This document shows positions 1-6,090 of a stretch of DNA of 13,430 nucleotides, piece by piece. The notes under the pieces were generated by a model. That model did not search any database and was not told the origin of the DNA. It saw nothing but the letters and a program-made list of their open reading frames with translations. The stretch comes from JACQWX01 sp041662295 (GTDB lineage Bacteria > Elusimicrobiota > Elusimicrobia > UBA1565 > UBA9628), in the NCBI GenBank assembly GCA_041662295.1, contig JBAZSR010000099.1, positions 1 to 13,430 of the forward strand. The letters are read 5' to 3'. Position numbers and translations under genes: made by a program. Each line of letters opens with the position of its first letter. The first letter of the stretch is position 1.

Positions 1-1
1 G

Positions 2-649
2 CGCAAGGACCGGCAGGACCCCTGGCTCACCCGCCGCGTGCCCTCCCAGACGGCCAACTGGCTCATCTCTTGCATCACGGGCGTCCACCTTCACGACTAC
101 GGCTGCACCCTCAAGGCCTACCGCGCGGCCTACCTCAAGCCCCTGCGCCTCTACGGGGAGATGCACCGCTTCATCCCCGCCCTCTCGGGCTTCCTTGGCG
201 CGAGGATCGCCGAGGTCCCGGTCCGCCACCACGCCAGGACCCTGGGGGTGTCCAAGTACGGGCTCTCCCGGACCTTCAAGGTCCTGCTGGACCTGCTGAC
301 CGTCAAGTTCATGTCCGCCTACATGGCCAAGCCCATCTACCTCTTCGGCGGCTGGGGGCTCGCCATGGGGCTCCTCGGGGCGGTCCTGGCCGCCTTCACC
401 CTGTACCAGAGGTTCGTCCACCACATCTTCGTCAAGGACCAGCCCCTCTTCCAGATCTCCATCTTCCTGGTCACGGTCGGATTCCAGATGATTCTGATGG
501 GCCTTCTGGCCGAGATCCTCATCCGCGTCTACTTCGACATCAAAGACAAGAAGGCCTACTTCATCAGGGACATCGCGGGCCAAGGCCGGAAGCAAGAAAG
601 GCCGATAGCAAGAGCGGAAACCATTGACTTGATCAAGCCAACAAAATAG
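2..649 (+). CDS. GT2 polyprenyl-phosphate glycosyltransferase, DPM1/GtrB-like (5' truncated)
   Basis: The reading frame is open from the window edge (first codon at 2), so only the last 215 residues are visible; a GTG at 38 is internal, not the start. The visible part begins within the conserved tail of the GT2 domain (RKDRQDPWLTRRVPSQTANW), followed by HDYGCTLKAYR, EMHRFIP and the basic SKYGLSR segment typical of dolichol/undecaprenyl-phosphate sugar transferases. Two transmembrane helices follow (about residues 113-136 and 151-177 of the visible part). This arrangement places the catalytic domain on the cytoplasmic side of the inner membrane, where such enzymes move a sugar from a nucleotide donor to polyprenyl phosphate. 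The catalytic DxD region lies outside the window, so the sugar cannot be inferred. The end of the gene contains the promoter of rpmF. An ArnC-like role is a possible alternative. Confidence 0.9.
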   Translation, partial: RKDRQDPWLTRRVPSQTANWLISCITGVHLHDYGCTLKAYRAAYLKPLRLYGEMHRFIPALSGFLGARIAEVPVRHHARTLGVSKYGLSRTFKVLLDLLTVKFMSAYMAKPIYLFGGWGLAMGLLGAVLAAFTLYQRFVHHIFVKDQPLFQISIFLVTVGFQMILMGLLAEILIRVYFDIKDKKAYFIRDIAGQGRKQERPIARAETIDLIKPTK

Positions 650-652
650 AAT
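624..652 (+). promoter_or_regulatory. sigma70-type promoter of the rpmF-plsX-fabG cluster
   Basis: TTGACT at 624-629 and TAGAAT at 647-652 are separated by exactly 17 bp; each box matches the sigma70 consensus at five of six positions. The -10 box contains the TAG stop codon (647-649) of the upstream glycosyltransferase. Transcription would start near 659, giving a short leader with an AAGGA Shine-Dalgarno at 666-670. The AT-rich stretch stands out in GC-rich DNA. Prediction from sequence only. Confidence 0.75.
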
Positions 653-676
653 TCTCAACGCTCATAAGGATATACT

Positions 677-922
677 ATGCCTAATCCAAAAAGAAAACAC
701 ACCCGTTCACGCCGTGACAGCCGCCGGGCCTCCAATTGGAAGCTCGACCCTCTCTCCCTGAGCAAGTGCAGCAATCCTGCCTGCGGCAAGCTCATGAGAC
801 CCCACACGGTCTGCCCTGAGTGCGGCTTCTACAACGGCAAGCTCGTCGTGGCCCCGCGGCAGAAGAAAGCCAAAGGCCAGGCCGGCCAGCAAGGCCAGCA
901 GGGTCCGGAAGAAAAGAAATAG
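677..922 (+). CDS. rpmF: 50S ribosomal protein L32
   Basis: 81-residue protein with the L32 hallmark N-terminus (MPNPKRKHTRSRRDSRR), which binds 23S rRNA in the large subunit, and a zinc-ribbon pattern CSNPAC...CPEC, so this is the zinc-binding form rather than a cysteine-free paralogue. The Lys/Gln/Gly-rich tail after about residue 58 is low-complexity and longer than usual. ATG at 677 is preceded by AAGGA at 666-670 with a 6-nt spacer. The stop at 920-922 lies 2 nt from the plsX GTG, so the two genes should be translated from one message. rpmF-plsX linkage is conserved widely in bacteria and couples ribosome and membrane-lipid synthesis. Confidence 0.97.
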   Translation: MPNPKRKHTRSRRDSRRASNWKLDPLSLSKCSNPACGKLMRPHTVCPECGFYNGKLVVAPRQKKAKGQAGQQGQQGPEEKK

Positions 923-924
923 CG

Positions 925-1979
925 GTGAAAGTAGCGCTCGACGCCGCCGCGGGCGACCTCGGCCTGGCCCCCAACGTCGAGGGGGCCGTGGCCGCGGCGT
1001 CCCAGGGCGGGCAGGGCGCGCTCGGGGTCATCCTCGTCGGCCCCGCCCACGAGCTCGAGTCCGCCCTCCGGGCCCGGGGCGTCGAGCCCGGCGACCCGCG
1101 CTTCGAGATCGTCGACTGCCGCGAGACCGTCGCCATGGCCGAGGAGCCCTCGGCGGCCTGCCGCAGCAAGCCCCACGCTTCCATCCTCGTCTGCGCCGAG
1201 CTTGTCGCCTCGGGTAGGGCCGCCGCCATGGTGTCGGCCGGGAACTCCGGGGCGACCATGGTGGCCTCCCTCTGGCACCTCAAGCGCATCCCCGACGTGC
1301 TCCGGCCCGCCATCGCGGTCCCGCTCCCCACGGCGCGGGGGACCTGCGTCCTCATCGACGGGGGAGCCAACACCGAGTGCAAGCCCTGGCACCTCGTGCA
1401 GTTCGGGATGATGGGGTCGGTCTACGCCCGGCACGTGCTCCGCATCGCCGAGCCCAGCGTGGGCATCCTCTCGATCGGGGAGGAGGACTCCAAAGGCAAC
1501 GACCTCGTCCGGGAGGCGCTCCCACTNNNNNNNNNNCACTGCTGCGCGCGAGCTCCCTGAGGTTCTTCGGCCCCGTGGAGGGGCGCGACATCACCGCGGG
1601 GACCACGGACGTCGTCGTGTGCGACGGCTTCACGGGCAACGTGGTGGTCAAGACCATCGAGGGCACCGCGGCCACGGTCATGGGCCTGCTGAAAGCCTCC
1701 ATCACGAGCTCCGCGCACAAGCTCGGCGCGCTGCTGCTCAGGGGCGCCTTTACGGCCCTCAAGCGCAAGACGAGCTACGACGAGCACGGCGGAGCGCCCC
1801 TGCTGGGCGTCAACGGGATCGTCATCATCTGCCACGGCAAATCAAACGGCAAGGCCATCGCCAACGCCCTGCGCGCCGCCCGGTCCCTCGTGGACGCCGG
1901 CGCCCTCTCGCAGATCGCCCGCTCGCTCGAGGAGATGAAGCGCAGCCTCGAGCCCAGCGCCTCCCAGGCCGCCCCATGA
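925..1979 (+). CDS. plsX: phosphate acyltransferase PlsX (interrupted by an N run)
   Basis: PlsX converts acyl-ACP and phosphate into acyl-phosphate, the acyl donor for PlsY in phospholipid synthesis, at the cytoplasmic membrane face. Family segments visible are SAGNSGATM, IDGGANTECKP, the GEEDSKGND block, DGFTGNVVVKTIEG and the C-terminal GVNGIVIICHGKSN. GTG at 925 gives MKVALDAAAGD, matching the usual N-terminus 'MKIAVDAMGGD' but with MGG replaced by AAG. Ten Ns (1527-1536) break the frame. The flanks both carry CACT, and overlapping them restores one frame reading EALPLLRASS, giving an intact protein of about 346 aa, the normal length. It is therefore an assembly artefact and not a pseudogene. 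The stop overlaps the fabG ATG (ATGA at 1976-1979), implying translational coupling. Confidence 0.95.
1527..1536. other. assembly gap (10 N) inside plsX; flanks overlap
   Basis: A run of exactly ten Ns. The four bases before it (1523-1526, CACT) and after it (1537-1540, CACT) are identical, and collapsing them yields one continuous PlsX frame of the expected length. The true insert size is therefore probably minus 4 bp, and the run is a scaffolding placeholder. Confidence 0.9.
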
Positions 1980-2758
1980 CCGACAGAGTCTCCCCTCAGC
2001 CCCAGGACCCCGACCACCGGCGCCTTCCGGGCCGGGCCGCCATCGTGACCGGCGCGGCCCAGGGCATCGGGCTGGCCACGACGGAACTCTTCTGCCAGGA
2101 GGGGGCCCGCGTGGTGATGGCGGACGCCGACGAGGCCGCCCTGAACGCGGCCGCGGCGGCCTTGGCCGCCAAAGGCTGTCCCGTCGCCGCCTGCCGAACG
2201 GACGTCACCAAGCTCTCGGAGTGCGAACACGCCGTCACGTTCTGCCTCGAGCAGTTCGGCCGCCTCGACATCCTCGTCAACAACGCGGGCGTCACCAAAG
2301 ACGGGCTCCTCCTGCGCATGTCCGATGCCGACTGGGACTTCGTCCTCGACGTCAACCTTAAGGGGGCCTTCCACCTCACGAAAGCCGCGGCCAGGCCCAT
2401 GATGAAGGCCCACTGGGGCCGCATCATCAACGTCTCCTCCCTCGTCGGGCAGGAAGGCAACGCCGGCCAGGCCAACTATTCGGCCTCCAAGGGAGGCCTC
2501 ATCGCCTTCTCCAAGTCCTGCGCCAGGGAACTCGCCTCCCGCAACATCCTCATCAACGCCGTGGCGCCCGGCTTCGTGCGGACCCGCATGACCGACCGCC
2601 TCTCCGAGGAGGTCCGGCAGCACTTCCTCGAGAAGATCCCCCTGGGCCGCATCGCCGAGCCCATGGACATCGCGCGCGCGATCCTTTTCCTGGCGAGCGA
2701 GGACGCCTCCTACATCACCGGCGCCGTCCTGGCCGTCAACGGCGGAGGCTACACCTGA
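1976..2758 (+). CDS. fabG: 3-oxoacyl-[ACP] reductase FabG (SDR family)
   Basis: Classical short-chain dehydrogenase of 260 aa that reduces 3-oxoacyl-ACP to 3-hydroxyacyl-ACP with NADPH in fatty-acid elongation. Visible features are the cofactor-binding TGAAQGIG (25-32), NNAG (102-105), the catalytic Asn in DVNLKG (N127), and the triad S155, Y168, K172 in a segment closely matching E. coli FabG (GNAGQANYSASKGG). The C-terminus ITGAVLAVNGGGYT is typical. The N-terminus has about 15 extra residues rich in Pro/Asp/Arg before the first strand compared with the usual 245-aa enzyme; the ATG at 1976 overlaps the plsX stop, supporting this start, and no other ATG lies between it and the nucleotide-binding motif. 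Location next to acpP supports FabG rather than another SDR. fabH and fabD, usually between plsX and fabG, are missing. Confidence 0.95.
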   Translation: MTDRVSPQPQDPDHRRLPGRAAIVTGAAQGIGLATTELFCQEGARVVMADADEAALNAAAAALAAKGCPVAACRTDVTKLSECEHAVTFCLEQFGRLDILVNNAGVTKDGLLLRMSDADWDFVLDVNLKGAFHLTKAAARPMMKAHWGRIINVSSLVGQEGNAGQANYSASKGGLIAFSKSCARELASRNILINAVAPGFVRTRMTDRLSEEVRQHFLEKIPLGRIAEPMDIARAILFLASEDASYITGAVLAVNGGGYT

Positions 2759-2774
2759 AAGCACAGAGGAGAGC

Positions 2775-3020
2775 ATGACCGACAACAACGTCGCAGACCG
2801 CGTGAAGAAGATCATCGTCGAGCAGTTGGGCGTGGACGCCGCAGAGGTGACGCCTCAGGCCCACTTCGTCAACGACCTCGGCGCCGACTCGCTCGACACC
2901 GTCGAGCTGGTGATGGCCCTCGAAGAGGAATTCGACACGGAGATCCCCGATGAGCAGGCCGAGAAGATCCAGACCGTCGGCCAGGCCATCGAGTACATCG
3001 CGGCCCACGCGAAGAAATAG
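2775..3020 (+). CDS. acpP: acyl carrier protein
   Basis: 81-residue acidic four-helix carrier with the phosphopantetheine attachment motif GADSLDTVELVMALEEEF; Ser39 is the prosthetic-group site. The sequence is near-canonical AcpP along its whole length (IVEQLGVD, FVNDLGADSLD, EIPDEQAEKIQTVGQAIEYI). AGAGGAG at 2765-2771 precedes the ATG with a 3-nt spacer (about 7 nt from the GGAG core to the start). It lies 16 nt after fabG, in the same transcription unit. Two GC-rich hairpins follow before rnc. The usual downstream partner fabF is absent; rnc comes directly next. Very secure identification. Confidence 0.98.
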   Translation: MTDNNVADRVKKIIVEQLGVDAAEVTPQAHFVNDLGADSLDTVELVMALEEEFDTEIPDEQAEKIQTVGQAIEYIAAHAKK

Positions 3021-3032
3021 CCTTCGCGTCCT

Positions 3033-3109
3033 GGGACCCCGCCCCTCCTGAGGAGGCGGGGTCCCGGGGCCCGCGAAGCCCGCAGGCCCCCGGCACGCGC
3101 CGGGGGGCC
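3033..3109 (+). terminator. two tandem GC-rich hairpins between acpP and rnc
   Basis: Hairpin 1: an 11-bp perfect stem, 3033-3043 with 3055-3065 (GGGACCCCGCC / GGCGGGGTCCC). Hairpin 2: 3085-3094 with 3099-3109, ten pairs around a 4-nt loop and one bulged G. Neither is followed by a T-tract, so this is not a textbook intrinsic terminator. It may be a partial terminator, an mRNA-stabilising 3' end for the abundant acpP message, or an RNase III processing site upstream of rnc itself. Confidence 0.5.
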
Positions 3110-3121
3110 CTGTTCCCGGGC

Positions 3122-3781
3122 ATGACCAAGTCCCTGGAAGAAGCCGTCGGGTACCATTTCAAGGACCCCGCGCTCCTGCGTGAGGCGCTGTCGCACCGCT
3201 CCTACGCCTCCGAGTCGCGCACCGACATCTACAACGAGCGGCTCGAGTTCCTGGGAGACAGCATCCTTTCCGCGGTGGTCGCGCACCACTGCTACATCTG
3301 CTTCCCCGACGAACGCGAGGGGACCCTCTCCAAGCTCCGCAGCCAGCTCGTCTCCCGGGGCAGCCTCGCCCTCTGGGCCAAGAAGCTCGACCTGGGGAAA
3401 TACCTCTACCTTGGAGTGGGGGAGGAGAACTCGGGAGGACGCAACAGGTCCAGCGTGCTCGCCAACGCCCTCGAGGCGCTCATCGGCGCGATCTTCCTGG
3501 ACGGAGGCTACGCGGCAGGCGCGGCCTTCATCAAGCGCTGGTGCCTCGTCGAGCTCGGCGGCCTCGTGGAGACCGACTACAAGAGCCGCCTGCAGGAGGT
3601 CCTGCAGAGGAAGCACAAGCAGACCCCGACCTACGAACTGCTCGATTCCGTGGGGCCCGACCACGACCGAACCTTCTCCATCGTCGTCCGGCTGGGCCAC
3701 CGCGTCCTGGGCAAGGGGACCGGCAAAAGCAAGAAGGAGGCCGAGCAGGCAGCGGCCCAAGAAGCCCTGGAGGGATTCTAG
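3122..3781 (+). CDS. rnc: ribonuclease III
   Basis: 219-aa double-strand-specific endoribonuclease that processes rRNA and mRNA. The catalytic domain carries the signature NERLEFLGDS (38-47) with E39, E42 and D46 aligned to E. coli E38, E41 and D45. The second metal-binding segment reads LANALEALIGAIFLDGG: E118 is present, but the position equivalent to E. coli D114 is Asn115. The double-stranded-RNA-binding domain occupies about 150-219 (DYKSRLQEVLQ ... GTGKSKKEAEQAAAQEAL). Only a weak Shine-Dalgarno is visible, and the ATG lies just after the hairpin pair, so its translation may depend on that structure. The rnc-after-acpP position is the common bacterial cluster with fabF deleted. The gene ends 5 nt before the acyl-CoA dehydrogenase ATG. 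Confidence 0.97.
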   Translation: MTKSLEEAVGYHFKDPALLREALSHRSYASESRTDIYNERLEFLGDSILSAVVAHHCYICFPDEREGTLSKLRSQLVSRGSLALWAKKLDLGKYLYLGVGEENSGGRNRSSVLANALEALIGAIFLDGGYAAGAAFIKRWCLVELGGLVETDYKSRLQEVLQRKHKQTPTYELLDSVGPDHDRTFSIVVRLGHRVLGKGTGKSKKEAEQAAAQEALEGF

Positions 3782-3786
3782 ACCCT

Positions 3787-4988
3787 ATGGACTACGAACT
3801 CACCGAGACCCAGCAGATGATCATCGACCTCTGCGCGAAGATCGCGGAGGAGAAGATCAAGCCCGTCCGCGCCCACTACGACGAGACCGAGGAGTTCCCC
3901 TGGCCCGTCGTCGACGAGCTCCGCAAAGCCGACCTCTTCGGCGTCTACCTGCCCGAGAAGTACGGCGGCCTGGGAGGGTTGAACTTCGAGCAGGCCCTCG
4001 CGTTCGAGGCCCTCTCGCGCGCCTGCGGCGGCATCGCGCTGGCCTGCGGCGCCTCGGGCCTGTGCGGCATCCCCATCCTCCTCTTCGGCACCGCCGACCA
4101 GCGGCAGCGCTTCCTGCCGGACATGTCGAGCGGCAAGCGCCTGGGCGCCTTCTCCCTGACCGAGCCGGAGGCGGGTTCCGACGCGATGGCCATCAAGTGC
4201 TCGGCGAGGCTCGACGGGGACCACTACGTGCTCAACGGGATCAAGAACTTCTGCTCCGGCGGCGAGGTCTCCGACATCTACACCGTCTTCGCCACGGTCA
4301 ACCCCGCCCGGGGAGNNNNNNNNNNACACCCGGCTTCTCCTTCGGCAAAAAGGAGACCAAGATGGGCATCCGCGCCAACCCCACCTACGAGCTCGTCTTC
4401 AAGGACTGCCGCATCCCAAGAGCCAACGTCCTCTACAAGGAAGGCTTCGGGCTCCACGTGGCCCAGGTGACCTTCGACAACTCCCGCACGGGCGTGGCGG
4501 CGCAGGCCCTGGGCATCGCGCAGGGGGCGCTCGACGAGACCCTGGCCTACGTGCGCGTGCGCAGGCAGTTCAGCCAGAGCATCGCCAGCTTCCAAGCCAT
4601 CAGCCACATGCTCGCGGACTGCGGCACCTCCATCGAGGCCGCGCGGGCCCTGCTCTACTCGACCACCCGGGCCATGGACCGCGCGCTCCAGCCCGCCATC
4701 GCCAAGGCCCTGGAGTGCGGGACGATCGTCTACGACGAGATGAACGCCCTGAAGGTCAAGCGTTGGACCAAGGAGTCCGCGATGTGCAAGGTCTTCTGCT
4801 CCGACACGGCCATGCGCGTCTCGGTGGACTGCGTCCAGATGTGCGGCGGCATCGGCTACATGCGGGACTTCCCCGTCGAGAAATACGTCCGGGACGCGAA
4901 GATCACCCAGATCTACGAGGGCACCAACCAGATCCAGCGCAACGAGATCGGGATGATGATGCTCAAATCCGCCGCCTCCAAACGATAA
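3787..4988 (+). CDS. acyl-CoA dehydrogenase (interrupted by an N run)
   Basis: FAD enzyme that desaturates acyl-CoA at C2-C3 and passes electrons to ETF. Order of features: N-terminal helical domain (MDYELTETQQMIIDL), the FAD/substrate loop FSLTEPEAGSDA, NGIKNFCSGG, then after the gap TPGFSFGKKETKMGIRANPT, DNSRTGVAAQALGIAQGALDE, RRQFSQSIASFQ, and the C-terminal RDAKITQIYEGTNQIQR. The Glu in IYEGT (codon 4917-4919) is the catalytic base of the SCAD/butyryl-CoA type. Ten Ns (4316-4325) replace what should be about 12 residues (the 'GISAFIVEKG' segment), about 35 nt, so the frameshift is artificial. Compared with butyryl-CoA dehydrogenases there is an insertion of about 24 residues before KESAMCKVF. 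Length would be about 408 aa. It lies 5 nt after rnc. Substrate chain length cannot be told; no ETF genes are in view. Confidence 0.93.
4316..4325. other. assembly gap (10 N) inside the acyl-CoA dehydrogenase
   Basis: Exactly ten Ns. Unlike the plsX gap, the flanks share no overlap, and family comparison says about 12 codons are missing between NPARG and TPGFSF. The real gap is estimated at about 35 nt (2 mod 3 is needed to restore frame), so N length is a placeholder. Confidence 0.85.
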
Positions 4989-5002
4989 GATCGGTAAGTA
5001 TT

Positions 5003-5062
5003 GGGGTCAGATCTTGAAATTTGAGTTTTCCAGGGAAAACTCAAATTTCAAGATCTGACCCC
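5003..5062. repeat. perfect 29-bp inverted repeat, REP/MITE-like, between convergent genes
   Basis: Left arm 5003-5031 and right arm 5034-5062 are exact reverse complements (29 of 29) around a 2-nt AG loop; arm ends read GGGGTCAGATCTTG inward. The arms are AT-rich inside a GC-rich region. The right arm's last base is part of the stop codon of the minus-strand PorV-like gene, and the left arm begins 14 nt after the acyl-CoA dehydrogenase stop. It could act as a bidirectional terminator or mRNA 3' stabiliser. The composition and GGGGTCAG end suggest a mobile palindrome of the kind mobilised by REP-associated Y1 transposases; that link is inference. Confidence 0.85.
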
Positions 5063-6090
5063 TAAAAGCGGTAGCCGAGGCTGACCTTGTAGCCGACGCC
5101 GAGCTCCGCCATGGGCTGGATGCCGATGTCGACCGTCGTCCTCCCCATCCCCAGGCCGACGCCGGCGGTCAGGGCGGTCACGGGGTCGAGGTCGTCGAAG
5201 GTCCGGCTCTTCATGCCGAGCCGCAGGGCCGCCTCCAGGGACTTGTTGAGCCGGAAGCCGTACTCCAGCCCCAGCCGCCCCTCCGGGGACCCGTAGTAGG
5301 GGACGGTGACGCCGGCCGCCGCCAGGAACCGGCTGCGCTTGACAGGCACGAGGTACGCCGCTCCGAAGTCGAACTCGGCCGGGGCGGCCCGTCCGGAGTC
5401 GATGAAGCGGAGCTGTTCCCCGAGGTTCCGGAACGCGAACCCGAGCGCGAGCCCCTTGAGCCAGACCGGCCTGAAGAGGACGCCCCCGTCGAACAGAAAC
5501 GCGCTGCCGCTCCGCTTGTGGATGTTCTCCCGCGCGTACTTGAACCCGATCCCGGCCTGCAGGGTCCCGGTCCAAGGCTCCACCCCCTGGCTCAGGGGCC
5601 GGTGGACGCCGGGGACGTTCCAGTACTCCCCGTAGTAATCCCGGGAGGAACGGTGCTCCCCGATGCCGAACTTCGTGGCGTAGGCCAGGGAGAAGGATTC
5701 CGAGTTGGGGGTGAACCTGCCGGATTCGAGGTTGGCGTTGGTGACCACGGGCAGTGAATCTGCGGCCATATAGGTCAGAGAGACGCCCAGGGTCCCTTTG
5801 AGGAACGGGACCGGGTGGCCGTAGGCCGCGTATTCGTGCCGGACCGAAGCCGCGGGCTCGGCGTGGGTGTAGGAGAAGGAGGGCGCCTTCATGCCCGCCA
5901 GGCCCGCGACGTTCCAATGCATCGCGTCCGGCCCCTCAGCCACGGCGCAGAAGGCGTCGCCCATGCCGTACGGCCTCGCCCCGGCGCCGATCTGGAGGAA
6001 CTGGGCCGCCGACCCGCCGGTGTTGTCCAGGAAGGCGAAGGCCGGACCCGCGGCCGAGACGAGGAGGGCGGCGAGAAGGATCGTCTTCAT
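5062..6090 (-). CDS. PorV/PorQ-family outer-membrane beta-barrel protein
   Basis: 342 aa. Signal peptide MKTILLAALLVSAAGPAFA with a signal peptidase I site after residue 19. Next comes the family signature FLQIGAGARPYGMGDAFCAV (31-50), followed by AMHWNVAGLAG (56-66), the PorV/PorQ/UPF0164 hallmark 'GARxxGMGxAF..A..WNPAGLA'. The remainder alternates as amphipathic strands, and the protein ends in an aromatic residue (YKVSLGYRF) as outer-membrane barrels do. PorV in Bacteroidota is the type IX secretion shuttle that receives cargo carrying C-terminal sorting domains. Here the gene starts inside the stop of a protease gene with a FlgD-like C-terminal domain (ATGA overlap, 6087-6090), so a dedicated export partner is a reasonable inference. 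It may instead be a FadL-like porin-fold protein of unknown role. A longer overlapping open frame at this locus lacks any family features. Confidence 0.85.
   Translation of the reverse strand: MKTILLAALLVSAAGPAFAFLDNTGGSAAQFLQIGAGARPYGMGDAFCAVAEGPDAMHWNVAGLAGMKAPSFSYTHAEPAASVRHEYAAYGHPVPFLKGTLGVSLTYMAADSLPVVTNANLESGRFTPNSESFSLAYATKFGIGEHRSSRDYYGEYWNVPGVHRPLSQGVEPWTGTLQAGIGFKYARENIHKRSGSAFLFDGGVLFRPVWLKGLALGFAFRNLGEQLRFIDSGRAAPAEFDFGAAYLVPVKRSRFLAAAGVTVPYYGSPEGRLGLEYGFRLNKSLEAALRLGMKSRTFDDLDPVTALTAGVGLGMGRTTVDIGIQPMAELGVGYKVSLGYRF

Noticed and set aside
925..1979. plsX as a frameshifted pseudogene
   Set aside because: The frame change coincides with the N run and disappears when the shared CACT is overlapped.
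1775..2815. 346-aa minus-strand frame opposite plsX-fabG-acpP
   Set aside because: Antisense shadow of three secure genes.
3787..4988. acyl-CoA dehydrogenase as a pseudogene
   Set aside because: The frame change lies exactly at the N run; both halves are conserved and carry the catalytic Glu.
5048..5917. 289-aa alternative minus-strand frame overlapping the PorV-like gene
   Set aside because: Lacks signal peptide and motifs; the other frame has the PorV signature and an ATGA-coupled start.
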